Shown here piece after piece: positions 1 to 6,888 of a stretch of DNA of 46,101 bases. Within the stretch, counting starts at the first letter, position 1. Every line of letters begins with the position of its first letter. This DNA is from Candidatus Saccharimonadota bacterium. Lineage in GTDB: Bacteria; Patescibacteriota; Saccharimonadia; Saccharimonadales; Saccharimonadaceae. The notes beneath the pieces were generated by a model. That model was not told the origin of the DNA and searched no databases. It saw nothing but the letters and a program-made list of their open reading frames with translations. Location: NCBI GenBank assembly GCA_017514975.1, contig JAFWIF010000003.1:1-46101 (forward strand). The letters are read 5' to 3'. A program made the position numbers and the translations under genes.

Positions 1-141
1 CGCCTATAATCGGAGGAATAATCATTCAGCCAAATATGAATGGAACCACAGTAGGCGGCACATCCATAAGAGGTGTTTTTGGTACAATACAAGGCAATAC
101 TCCAAACACCAATTCGTATGTTTATTTAAAGTGTTCGCCTC
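1..141. repeat. Terminal direct repeat (copy 1), circular-assembly overlap
   Basis: Bases 1-141 are identical to bases 45961-46101. The repeat lies inside one open reading frame, and the frame at the right end continues exactly into the frame at the left end, so joining the copies restores a gene. An exact 141-base overlap is typical of a circular contig from a short-read assembler with a maximum k-mer of 141. I infer a circular or circularly permuted molecule, not a biological terminal repeat. Confidence 0.93.
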
Positions 142-227
142 TGGGCTACGAAAAAGAATCCTTGAATAATCGCGCAATATGGAGACCATACAACGCACTT
201 TCAACCGCAATCCAAAAGGCAAGATAA
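1..227 (+). CDS. 3' end of the exported protein gene that starts at 45099
   Basis: This is the C-terminal part of the gene beginning at 45099, open from the first base (frame starts at base 3) to the TAA at 225-227. The whole product, joined across the contig ends, is 362 residues. This part is rich in Gly, Asn, Thr and Ser (for example GGTSIRGVFGTIQGNTPNTN) and has no recognisable domain. Its stop overlaps the next start as TAATG, so the two genes are translationally coupled. Confidence 0.8.
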   Translation, partial: PIIGGIIIQPNMNGTTVGGTSIRGVFGTIQGNTPNTNSYVYLKCSPLGYEKESLNNRAIWRPYNALSTAIQKAR

Positions 228-607
228 TGAAGAAATTAGCATATTACATTTTGGCGATATGTTCTCTATCTACGCTCCACGCAGAGGGCGATAGAGTAAA
301 GCTCGAAAGAGAACGTTTCGACGTCGAAAATTATAGAGCGCAATTATCATTCGCTCGCACAAATATTAGGGGCATGGACATTTCTGGCGACAAGGGAATA
401 GACCTCTTCGAGCCGTCGGCATTCGCGGTCGAGGCGGATAAATGGTCATTCCTCGAAACCGAATATCCTCTTGCTTTTTCCGAATACAAAAAGCTTGAAG
501 AATTTTCGTATTTCGGATTTAAAAAATACGATGTTGAAACTGGAAGACTGTCCTTAGAGGATTTTCTAAAAGAACTCAACGAGTATCTTTCAAAATATCA
601 CAACTAA
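227..607 (+). CDS. Small exported protein with Sec signal peptide, unknown function
   Basis: The product is 126 residues. The N-terminus MKKLAYYILAICSLSTLHA is a classical Sec signal: basic start, hydrophobic core and an A-x-A-like cleavage site (LHA before EGD). The mature part is about 107 residues, charged, with alternating acidic and aromatic residues, and has no cysteine pair or enzyme motif that I recognise. I chose the ATG at 227 over an in-frame ATG at 179 because it overlaps the previous stop (TAATG) and places the signal at the N-terminus. It lies between a probable tail/surface protein and the lysis-like cluster, so a role in the periplasm during lysis or in superinfection exclusion is possible. 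Confidence 0.75.
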   Translation: MKKLAYYILAICSLSTLHAEGDRVKLERERFDVENYRAQLSFARTNIRGMDISGDKGIDLFEPSAFAVEADKWSFLETEYPLAFSEYKKLEEFSYFGFKKYDVETGRLSLEDFLKELNEYLSKYHN

Positions 608-623
608 CCAAAGGTAAAAGAAA

Positions 624-1385
624 ATGAAGAAAGCAATAATAGCAATGTTCGCGATAGCCCTTGCACCCCTTGCATTTGCTATCACTGAATCCCAGAAAAA
701 TGCGTTTGTCGATAAGCTGGACAACGTTTTTGTTCCTGCGCAAAAGGCAAATGACGCTCTTGGCGCAGACAAGCTTGAATGGGGCGCGTTTGTCGAAAAG
801 ATATACACCGAATCCAAGCTTGAATCGGTAGTAAAGCCCGTGGCGGAATGGGCAATTTCCAATCCGCTTGAAGCCCATCCGTTCTTTGAAAAAGACAGCA
901 CGGCAAGGAAGGCGTTAGTCCGTTATTATATCATATCCAAAGGTCTCTTGGATTGGGAAACTTGCACGGAAGAACAGAGCGCGGTAATCTTTGACCACCG
1001 CAAGCAATTCGACATGGCAAAGGAAGATGGGGCTAAATATGTCGCGCTCAAAGAAAACGAGTTTGTTTCTGGCGGCATAAAGATGTCCGATAACAAGATT
1101 GCGAATCTCGCCCAAAAGTATGGTGACATTGAGGTTTATGAGTCCCTATACGACAAACAAGGCTTGGCGAGCCACTTCGGGGAATATATCTCTGTTCTTG
1201 CGGAAGCCGCCGCAGTCGCTCCTTCCAAGAAGGCCGCGTATGAAAAATACGCATCGGTAGAGGCTTCGTTTGAATCGATGAAGTCCGTTCCCGAAGTTTC
1301 AAAGAATTGGGCGAAGTTTATTGGCGCATTAGATGCGGCTTGGATTCGCTATGAACGCGCAATAAAAACTGGTTCCGAAAAATAA
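624..1385 (+). CDS. Exported alpha-helical protein with Sec signal peptide, unknown function
   Basis: The product is 253 residues. Residues 1-19 (MKKAIIAMFAIALAPLAFA) form a clear Sec signal with an AFA cleavage site. The mature protein looks all-helical, rich in Ala, Glu, Lys, Tyr and Trp. I see no lysozyme E-D-T triad, amidase zinc ligands or CHAP/NlpC cysteine-histidine pair. A good Shine-Dalgarno sequence (AAAGG) precedes the start. Its position just before small membrane proteins is where phages usually carry an endolysin, so it is the best positional candidate for an exported lysis enzyme or a host-envelope factor, but sequence alone does not show this. Confidence 0.8.
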   Translation: MKKAIIAMFAIALAPLAFAITESQKNAFVDKLDNVFVPAQKANDALGADKLEWGAFVEKIYTESKLESVVKPVAEWAISNPLEAHPFFEKDSTARKALVRYYIISKGLLDWETCTEEQSAVIFDHRKQFDMAKEDGAKYVALKENEFVSGGIKMSDNKIANLAQKYGDIEVYESLYDKQGLASHFGEYISVLAEAAAVAPSKKAAYEKYASVEASFESMKSVPEVSKNWAKFIGALDAAWIRYERAIKTGSEK

Positions 1386-1406
1386 ACATAAACAAGGAAT
1401 AAAACA

Positions 1407-1598
1407 ATGGCTAACGACATAAAAGAAGAGACAGAAGTATCCACGAAGAAGTCTTGGAAGGAAACCATAGGTGCCTTCCTGACCGCGAAGGGTGCAATCA
1501 TTGGCGCGAGCTTGGTCATTATCGGCTCGGCTCTTCAAGGCACAACGTCTTGGATTGACGCCATCGTAAACATCATCAAAGGCTTCTTTGGTGGTTGA
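1407..1598 (+). CDS. Small membrane protein, holin candidate
   Basis: The product is 63 residues. A charged N-terminal stretch (about residues 1-20, with KEETEVSTKK) is followed by a hydrophobic segment, roughly residues 25-43 (AKGAIIGASLVIIGSALQG), and a second amphipathic stretch (IDAIVNIIKGFFGG). Size, topology and position, downstream of exported proteins and upstream of a spanin-like pair, fit a small holin. The start follows AAGGAATAAAACA. No family is recognised, so the holin call rests on topology and context. Confidence 0.55.
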   Translation: MANDIKEETEVSTKKSWKETIGAFLTAKGAIIGASLVIIGSALQGTTSWIDAIVNIIKGFFGG

Positions 1599-1620
1599 TT
1601 AAAAAGATTTGCGTGGGTTA

Positions 1621-1833
1621 ATGAGCATGGTCTCTGCCATTATTAGTCTATTGGTTGCAATCTTCAAGGCGATTCCGTCATTGAAAGATATGGTGGTGAT
1701 TGCCGTAGAGAAGGCAAACGAGGCAAACGTGGCAGAGGCTTTCTCACGCGAGAAGGAAAAGAACGAGCGAAACAAAAACAAGATAAAAGAGGTTCTCGCT
1801 AAGAAAGATGGAAAAGATGGCGAAGCTAATTAA
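1621..1833 (+). CDS. Membrane-anchored coiled-coil protein, inner-membrane spanin candidate
   Basis: The product is 70 residues from the ATG at 1621; the frame is open from a TTG at 1609. It has an N-terminal hydrophobic segment (MSMVSAIISLLVAIFKAI) followed by a highly charged Lys/Glu/Asn helix to the end, a short version of the i-spanin plan. The lipoprotein gene starts inside its last codons in another frame (1808), as Rz1 overlaps Rz. The coiled-coil part is only about 45 residues, short for a spanin that must cross the periplasm, so this remains a candidate. Confidence 0.5.
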   Translation: MSMVSAIISLLVAIFKAIPSLKDMVVIAVEKANEANVAEAFSREKEKNERNKNKIKEVLAKKDGKDGEAN

Positions 1834-2020
1834 ATTTATCGCAATTTTGTTTTTTTTACTTGCCTTTTCTGGGTGCGCAATGTTTCATGCAAGAATAGAC
1901 AACACAAAAGAGCTTATGGAGCATCCAGAGTTTGAGGCGGCTGTTAAGGCGGCTCCTAATTTCGTAGATGCGGCTTTTGAAAAAATCACGAGTTTAGAGA
2001 GAATAATAGAATCGCAGTAG
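1808..2020 (+). CDS. Lipoprotein with lipobox, outer-membrane spanin candidate
   Basis: The product is 70 residues. A hydrophobic signal ends in LAFSGC, a good lipobox with the lipidated Cys at about residue 23; in-frame ATGs at 1808 and 1817 allow a slightly shorter start. The mature part (about 47 residues) is charged and helical, not proline-rich like lambda Rz1. The gene overlaps the preceding membrane/coiled-coil gene by 26 nt in a different frame. Together they fit a two-component spanin pair, supporting a host with an outer membrane. An alternative is a surface-exclusion lipoprotein. Confidence 0.6.
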   Translation: MEKMAKLIKFIAILFFLLAFSGCAMFHARIDNTKELMEHPEFEAAVKAAPNFVDAAFEKITSLERIIESQ

Positions 2021-2039
2021 GGCAATGAAGGGCAAGCCA

Positions 2040-2351
2040 ATGACACATTCGGAGAAGCAGGGGTGGATTAGGACAATATTAACAATCGGGTCTGTTATAG
2101 CCTCTTTTTCTGGGGCATTATACTACACAAAGGCAGAGCTTAATTCTCATATGGAGAATAAGGAAATCCACCTTACTTACGCCCAAATTTCCAAAGACTT
2201 TGTTAGTCGCAACGAATATGAAAGCGGCTTGAAGCACATCGAAGACGACCTCAAATATATGCGCGGGAAGGTAGATATGATAGCCGAAGTGCTAATGCAA
2301 AGACAGCTTGAAAGCGCGAGGGACAAAAGCCCATACGCGACATCAGATTAG
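2040..2351 (+). CDS. Single-pass membrane protein with coiled coil, lysis cluster
   Basis: The product is 103 residues from the ATG at 2040, chosen because AAGGG lies 7 nt upstream; another ATG at 2025 is poorly spaced. A transmembrane segment near the N-terminus (about residues 11-30, IRTILTIGSVIASFSGALYY) is followed by a long charged helix with heptad-like pattern. This resembles small phage holin-associated or spanin-like proteins. It is the last gene of the plus-strand arm and is followed directly by a terminator. Confidence 0.55.
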   Translation: MTHSEKQGWIRTILTIGSVIASFSGALYYTKAELNSHMENKEIHLTYAQISKDFVSRNEYESGLKHIEDDLKYMRGKVDMIAEVLMQRQLESARDKSPYATSD

Positions 2352-2394
2352 AATTTTTCCATATACGTTAGTTCGTTTAGTTAGAGTAGTGAAA

Positions 2395-2433
2395 GAGGCT
2401 CGCGGTTTGTTGTTCCCGCGAGCCTCCCTTTTT
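2395..2433 (+). terminator. Rho-independent terminator at the end of the late arm
   Basis: A perfect 11-bp inverted repeat, GAGGCTCGCGG (2395-2405) and CCGCGAGCCTC (2416-2426), with a 10-nt loop is followed by CCTTTTT. It sits between the last plus-strand gene and the last gene of the converging minus-strand arm, so it may also stop leftward transcription, although only TTT follows the stem on that strand. Confidence 0.9.
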
Positions 2434-2466
2434 GTGTATGCCGTGTGTGTTGCGTGGGCGAAAGTT

Positions 2467-2883
2467 TTACATTGGGTGCACGTTTTGTAGCAATGCCACA
2501 ACAGTCTTAAAGTGCGATTCGATTCGGCTAAGCAAATCGATGTCGCCATTGTCGAGCGTTGAGCTCATTGTATTTATGACCTCATCAAGAGTTATGACAA
2601 AAGCCTTACATTCCTGCGCGAGCTTCTGGACTGAATAGCCTTCGCCGCTTGCAGTTTTAAGCATTTCGATTGTCAGCGAGTCGATTGTTTCAAAGCTCGG
2701 TACTTGCATTTGGTTGTACATAAAGTACTTTTCCTTGATTTCGTCTATGAACTCGTCGATAGGCTTGGCTACGGCGTCCATGTATGTATGAATGCCCAAG
2801 AAGTCGGGCCCTGCGTAGTTGTAGTGGATTGTTTTTGCGTATTTGCGCAAAAATTCCAGTCTTGCGATAATATTTACCATCAT
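2467..2883 (-). CDS. dps: Dps-family ferritin-like protein (ferroxidase)
   Basis: The product is 138 residues from the ATG at 2883 (SD AAAGGAAA just upstream). Residues 20-51 carry the Dps ferroxidase ligands in exact spacing: His20, His32, Asp36, Asp47 and Glu51, matching E. coli Dps H51, H63, D67, D78 and E82 (intervals 12, 4, 11, 4). The surrounding pattern HYNYAGPDFLGIH is typical of Dps helix B. Dps dodecamers oxidise Fe(II) with peroxide, store iron and in some species coat DNA; here there is no obvious lysine-rich tail for DNA binding. At 138 residues it is a little shorter than usual (150-170). It is the last gene of the early arm, next to the terminator. Protection of phage or host DNA from Fenton damage is inferred. 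Confidence 0.82.
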   Translation of the reverse strand: MMVNIIARLEFLRKYAKTIHYNYAGPDFLGIHTYMDAVAKPIDEFIDEIKEKYFMYNQMQVPSFETIDSLTIEMLKTASGEGYSVQKLAQECKAFVITLDEVINTMSSTLDNGDIDLLSRIESHFKTVVALLQNVHPM

Positions 2884-2884
2884 T

Positions 2885-3145
2885 TTATTTCCTTTCTTTT
2901 GAATACTTAGATGCACTCCGATTAAAAACGTCCCAAGCATGGATTGCTTCTTCCCGCATTTCGCGAGGGGTTCTTCCTGTAAAGAAGCGCGTTCTATTGT
3001 TGCATTGCGAACAGAAGACACTCACCACTCGGTGACCGTCTATTCCTGCGGTTTCTTGGATAAAGGCTTCCCCGCCACAAAAGCATTTGTGGTTAGGGAG
3101 CGCGGATATTACGCCTGATGTATTGAAGGATTTTTTGTTTCTCAT
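2885..3145 (-). CDS. Lar-like zinc-ribbon protein
   Basis: The product is 86 residues. CFCGG at about residues 21-25 and CSQC at about 45-48 form a four-cysteine zinc ribbon, and the C-terminal pattern EEAIHAWDVFNR matches the Lar (restriction alleviation) family. Members modulate host type I restriction in Rac prophage; most phage homologues are untested. It ends 2 nt upstream of the dps start, so the genes are probably co-expressed. Confidence 0.7.
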   Translation of the reverse strand: MRNKKSFNTSGVISALPNHKCFCGGEAFIQETAGIDGHRVVSVFCSQCNNRTRFFTGRTPREMREEAIHAWDVFNRSASKYSKERK

Positions 3146-3158
3146 ATTTTATTACAAA

Positions 3159-4577
3159 TTAAAAAGGTTGTCTGTCATCATAATCATTAGGGCTTTTGTG
3201 AGAGAAATCAAGCTCTCTTGCGCCAGCCTTAAAATAAACGGATTTGGAGCTTTCGTATCGGGTCGCCTGTTTGTTGAACTGGGCGATTTGGGTTAGTGGG
3301 CACGCGCCATGTCGGTCTTTGCCCTTAATCACCTCTATGTCGTATTTCGGCTTAGGTATGCCATCATCTACGCCCATAGGATTAAGCAGAATGATTTGGT
3401 CGGAGTCTTGCTCGATAGAGCCGCTATCGCGCAGGTCGCTTGGTCTTGGCTTGCGATTCTCGTATTCGACAGACCTATTTAGCTGCGCGAGCATTACGAT
3501 TGGCAGATTGTTTGATTTTGCCATCTTCTTAATCGAGCGACTAATATGGGCAATTTCCGATTCGCGAGTGCCTTTCGATTGCGTCGCTGAAATGAGCTGC
3601 AAATAGTCGATGCCCACGAATTGGATATTGTGCCTCTTCTTCATATGTCGAACTTTGAGGGCGATTCCCTCAACAGTCATATCAGACGTTTCCACGACGA
3701 AAATGGGGAGACTCTTTATCACCGCAAAGGCTTTCTGAACCGCTATCCTTTCCTGAGTGCTTAGCCGATTGTCCATTATGCGCGGAAGAGGAAGATTTGT
3801 TAGCATTCCGACAAAACGCTTTGCAATTTCTTGCTCGCTCATCTCAAAGCTAAAAAACAGACAAGGCGTCGCATAATTTATCGCCATTTCAAGAATAGAC
3901 GATAGCAGGATTGACGTTTTGCCAGTGGCAGGTCGCCCCGCGATTGTAATCATTCGTTGGGGATAATAGCCATCAATCAAATTGTCCAATACGTCGAGAC
4001 CTGTCTTGATTGCCTTAGATTGCCTTTTATCTGGGGGCAATTCTATCTCGGCTTCCACTTCGCTTGCGATGCGCTCAATGCTATTGTTAATGTCGGTCGT
4101 TTCGACGTCCAAACCCATACACCTCTCTTGGATGTATTCCAAGTGCGAGCGCGGGTCTTCGTCCTTTTCCAGTTGGGCTTTGTCTATTGTTTCCGCGCAA
4201 ATGGTTATGAGGTTTCGCAAGAAATATTTGTCCTTGATGATTTTCAGGAAATGCCCTGCGGAAGCCGAAGTCTCTACCCTCTGGGAAATACGGAACACCT
4301 CTGCCATGCCGCCAATGGCTTCGAGCTCGTTCTTTTTTTGGAGCTTATCAGATAGCAAGACGCAATCGCAAGGTTTGCCTTCCGACGCCACTTCCATAAT
4401 CGCCATATAGACGATTCGGTTTTTTTGCGAATAGAAGTATTCAGGCGTAATTTTGCGCGACATACACATATTCGCCACAGTGCCATCGTCGTCAATCATT
4501 AGGCACGCAAGCAAGCCTTCCTCGGCGTCTTGATTGTGGGGCATATCTTGCCCAAAAAGACTAATGCCTTTGGTCAT
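3159..4577 (-). CDS. dnaB: Replicative DNA helicase, DnaB family
   Basis: The product is 472 residues, normal length for DnaB. The N-terminal collar domain spans about residues 10-125 and the RecA-like ATPase about 185-455. Walker A is GRPATGKT (214-221), the H1a region is FFSFEMS (241-247) and Walker B is FVGIDYLQL (320-328). The protein would unwind DNA ahead of the replisome as a hexamer. Its ATG overlaps the stop of the upstream replication gene as ATGA, so the two are coupled, as with helicase and loader/initiator pairs in other phages. Confidence 0.95.
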   Translation of the reverse strand: MTKGISLFGQDMPHNQDAEEGLLACLMIDDDGTVANMCMSRKITPEYFYSQKNRIVYMAIMEVASEGKPCDCVLLSDKLQKKNELEAIGGMAEVFRISQRVETSASAGHFLKIIKDKYFLRNLITICAETIDKAQLEKDEDPRSHLEYIQERCMGLDVETTDINNSIERIASEVEAEIELPPDKRQSKAIKTGLDVLDNLIDGYYPQRMITIAGRPATGKTSILLSSILEMAINYATPCLFFSFEMSEQEIAKRFVGMLTNLPLPRIMDNRLSTQERIAVQKAFAVIKSLPIFVVETSDMTVEGIALKVRHMKKRHNIQFVGIDYLQLISATQSKGTRESEIAHISRSIKKMAKSNNLPIVMLAQLNRSVEYENRKPRPSDLRDSGSIEQDSDQIILLNPMGVDDGIPKPKYDIEVIKGKDRHGACPLTQIAQFNKQATRYESSKSVYFKAGARELDFSHKSPNDYDDRQPF

Positions 4578-5371
4578 AGCGACAATTCCCCGTTTCTAAT
4601 GTATGCCGCCACCTTGCCAAACAGAATGCGCTGTTGCTCTTCGGGAATGTCTTTGTATGAACTGGGAAGATTGAATAAGTCTTGCGGGTTAAATTGTTGG
4701 CAAAATTCGCGTTTAAACGTCTTTTCGTCTGAAAGGTATGCAATTACCCTCTTTTCAATTTCCGAGCCGTCCTGAGGGCTCCCAGAGGGGTTGCTGGGGA
4801 TTTGCGGAGCATTGAGCTTCCCGCCCCTGTCGATATAATTGTTTCTCCACGTCTTTTTCATAGCGAGTTTCCAATCGCTCATAGTTTTGGTTGAGCGACC
4901 GACTCTCCAATGGACGTTCTCATAATGCGCGAAGAATTTTTCGCCTTCTCTACGGGGAAGCCCGACTTCAAGAGCGTAATCTATGCACTCTTGCTCGGTT
5001 GGCGGCACAAATTTCTTTGCGGCCTTCGCTTTGACGGCTTCTTCCTTTGCCTTTTTCTCTTCGGCAAACGCCTTTTCTTCTTCTGGCGTAGGAGGAATCC
5101 ACCCCTTCCCCTTGTTTTTGAGTTGTCCGCCCTTTCTGCCATAGTCTTTTGCCTTTGAGCAAAAAGTGATATAGCTATCACGCTCTTTGGTCAGCTTGTC
5201 GGAGATTTGGTACCACCAGTCGCCTACCCTCTCGGATATCGGCGCGACCTCTGGTGTTTCCCCTACGAGCACAGACAAAAGCAAATCCATAGCATTCGCC
5301 TTCTCTTCTGGCGAAAAGCGAGCGGCAACAAGGCGAAAATCTTCGTCGGAGATTCTAATTTTAATAGCCAC
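4574..5371 (-). CDS. Replication initiation / helicase-loader-like protein
   Basis: The product is 265 residues, starting at GTG with a strong SD (GGAGGTG, 5 nt away). The N-terminal third resembles phage replication proteins with the RKGGQLKNKG pattern. A central lysine/glutamate-rich linker (about 95-120) leads to a region at about 120-180 with PPTEQECIDYALEVG and, later, MSDWKLAMKKTWRNN, a motif common in phage DnaD/DnaT-like replication organisers. It lies directly upstream of dnaB with an ATGA overlap. Role as an initiator or loader is inferred from motif and context. Confidence 0.65.
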   Translation of the reverse strand: MAIKIRISDEDFRLVAARFSPEEKANAMDLLLSVLVGETPEVAPISERVGDWWYQISDKLTKERDSYITFCSKAKDYGRKGGQLKNKGKGWIPPTPEEEKAFAEEKKAKEEAVKAKAAKKFVPPTEQECIDYALEVGLPRREGEKFFAHYENVHWRVGRSTKTMSDWKLAMKKTWRNNYIDRGGKLNAPQIPSNPSGSPQDGSEIEKRVIAYLSDEKTFKREFCQQFNPQDLFNLPSSYKDIPEEQQRILFGKVAAYIRNGELSL

Positions 5372-5389
5372 GGCACACCTCCACGAAAA

Positions 5390-5593
5390 TTATTTGCCTA
5401 TCTTCTTCCTCGGATAACCTATGTAATCCGCCACCGCATATTCCAACGCAATGCGACGACGAGGCCCAAGTTTGTCAAACTCCTCTTTGAGTTTTTTATC
5501 GATTCGGTATCCCATGTAGGCAGTCTCGCAACTTCTTGCAGGGCGACCTGTCTTCTTGGTGTAATTGTATTTCCTCTTTGGTTTTACTTCCAT
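5390..5593 (-). CDS. Small basic protein, possible ribbon-helix-helix DNA-binding protein
   Basis: The product is 67 residues, very basic. The central part (AYMGYRIDKKLKEEFDKLG) has the strand-helix pattern of ribbon-helix-helix regulators, followed by a second helix (RRIALEYAVADYIGYPR). SD AAGGAC lies just upstream. It may be a regulator or nucleoid-type protein within the replication cluster; the fold is inferred from pattern only. Confidence 0.5.
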   Translation of the reverse strand: MEVKPKRKYNYTKKTGRPARSCETAYMGYRIDKKLKEEFDKLGPRRRIALEYAVADYIGYPRKKIGK

Positions 5594-5594
5594 A

Positions 5595-5897
5595 TCATTG
5601 TCCTTCTTTAATTGTTAAAAGTCCGTCTATTTTTACTTTCTCTGGGTCTATGCTTGCTAAGATGGCTTCGGCTTCTTCCAAGTCGTATTCCATTCCTGCA
5701 AGCAAACTTCCCACTTTATCTTCTTCGTCGGAAAGGCACGTTGCGGTCTTTCCAGTAGTCGCCGAAAGAATGCCCATATTGGCTCTTGTTTCCCGAATAT
5801 AGGTGACAAGGTGCATCGCCAATGGCGTCCAGTCGTCGGTTTGCTTGGCATATCTATATGCCTTGCAGTATAAACACTGGCACTTATTCTCTTCCAT
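5595..5897 (-). CDS. Small cysteine-containing protein, unknown function
   Basis: The product is 100 residues from the ATG at 5897; upstream in-frame sequence to 6032 is an artefact overlapping the SSB gene. The N-terminus has CQCLYC, which could bind zinc but lacks a clear second cysteine pair. The remainder is acidic, with EEDKVGSLLAGMEYDLEEAE. It starts 3 nt after the ssb stop, so it is in the same operon. No family is recognised. Confidence 0.6.
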   Translation of the reverse strand: MEENKCQCLYCKAYRYAKQTDDWTPLAMHLVTYIRETRANMGILSATTGKTATCLSDEEDKVGSLLAGMEYDLEEAEAILASIDPEKVKIDGLLTIKEGQ

Positions 5898-5899
5898 AA

Positions 5900-6367
5900 T
5901 CAAAATGGCACGTCGTCTTCGAGCTCGTCGCTCTTTTTCGGGTCGGGCTCGGCTCTTTCCTCTGTCGGTTCTACTGGGCCGCGCACAATAAACTGGTGTT
6001 GGCGTTGACCGCGAAAATCGTCGTCGCGCCACTCGCCGAAAACCCTAATCCTGTCGCCTTTGTTATAATTGGCGAGATTCGGGTGTTTGTTGAATATGCT
6101 TGCGAAGATAACCGCTTTTACGGATTCGGTCCCGACATACACTTCATACCTTATGACTTTATCGGTCTGGAAGCAATCGTTCACGATGCCGTCCAATATC
6201 TCGGTGTTTGTGCTATTATTTGCCTTCGCCTTCGGTTTGTATTCGTCGCGAGGTTGCGCCTTTAACGTTTCTGCTATGCTTTCCAACGCATTCGCAATGC
6301 GAATAAGTTCATCGGTAATAAGGGGGTCTTGCGTTTTTTGTTCTTGTTCTGTACTGTTCATAATCAT
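5900..6367 (-). CDS. ssb: Single-stranded DNA-binding protein
   Basis: The product is 155 residues from the ATG at 6367 (SD AAGGAA). The middle (about 65-130) resembles an OB fold, with NKGDRIRVFGEWRDDD and RGQRQHQFIVRGPV, and the C-terminus ends in DELEDDVPF, the acidic tip by which bacterial and phage SSBs recruit partners (consensus DDDIPF). The N-terminal 60 residues are low-complexity and unlike E. coli SSB. It protects ssDNA during replication and recombination. Neighbours are dnaB, a replication initiator, rusA and a methyltransferase. Confidence 0.78.
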   Translation of the reverse strand: MIMNSTEQEQKTQDPLITDELIRIANALESIAETLKAQPRDEYKPKAKANNSTNTEILDGIVNDCFQTDKVIRYEVYVGTESVKAVIFASIFNKHPNLANYNKGDRIRVFGEWRDDDFRGQRQHQFIVRGPVEPTEERAEPDPKKSDELEDDVPF

Positions 6368-6369
6368 AA

Positions 6370-6888
6370 TTATTCCTTTATGTTTTTCAAAATCCAAGCG
6401 ATAACATCAACCGTCCAGCCATTGCCCAACATCTTGTATCTCTGGGAATCGCTTACAGATGCCGTATAATTGTCGGGAACGGTTTGAAGCCTTTCGCATT
6501 CAATCGGCGTAAGCCTTCGGATAAAATTGTTTGTCAAAACGCCATGTTTATCGAGCGCGGTGAGTGTGTAGAATTTCGAGTGCGGCGGCTTGAATCTGCG
6601 CCCATTCTGCCGTTTCTCAACCCTATCTGGCGTCAGGCAAGGAAGCGCATACAAACCTGTTTTTGCGCCCCATCCGCCGCCATTGGCGCAAAGCGTCACT
6701 GCCTTGTCATAAATCTTGAAGATGTCGCTTGCTTGTCCCGCCTTCCCAATATGGGCTATCTTTTTGCGAGCAACTTCATTTTTGCAAATAGCCACTTGAA
6801 GCGTCGGTTCAACGCAATATTTCGCGTCTACTTCTTCTTCCAGAATGTCCTCAACGGTAGAGGGGTTCTCTATGCCGCAAATGGGCAA
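6370..6888 (-). CDS. C5-cytosine DNA methyltransferase, C-terminal fragment (frameshifted)
   Basis: This frame carries the C-terminal half of a C5 methyltransferase: the target-recognition region, motif IX (RRLTPIECERLQTVPDNYT) and motif X (MLGNGWTVDVIAWIL). In the same frame, before the ATG at 6888, the sequence reads AQDRKRLYWTN, the expected motif VIII, which is the continuation of the upstream ORF. So this is not an independent gene but the second part of one split by a one-base shift near 6930-6935. The C-terminal 172 residues alone cannot bind AdoMet or catalyse. Confidence 0.75.
   Translation of the reverse strand: MPICGIENPSTVEDILEEEVDAKYCVEPTLQVAICKNEVARKKIAHIGKAGQASDIFKIYDKAVTLCANGGGWGAKTGLYALPCLTPDRVEKRQNGRRFKPPHSKFYTLTALDKHGVLTNNFIRRLTPIECERLQTVPDNYTASVSDSQRYKMLGNGWTVDVIAWILKNIKE

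Noticed and set aside
1-141. True direct terminal repeat of the virion DNA
   Set aside because: The exact length of 141 and its location within a gene fit an assembler k-mer overlap better than a packaged repeat.
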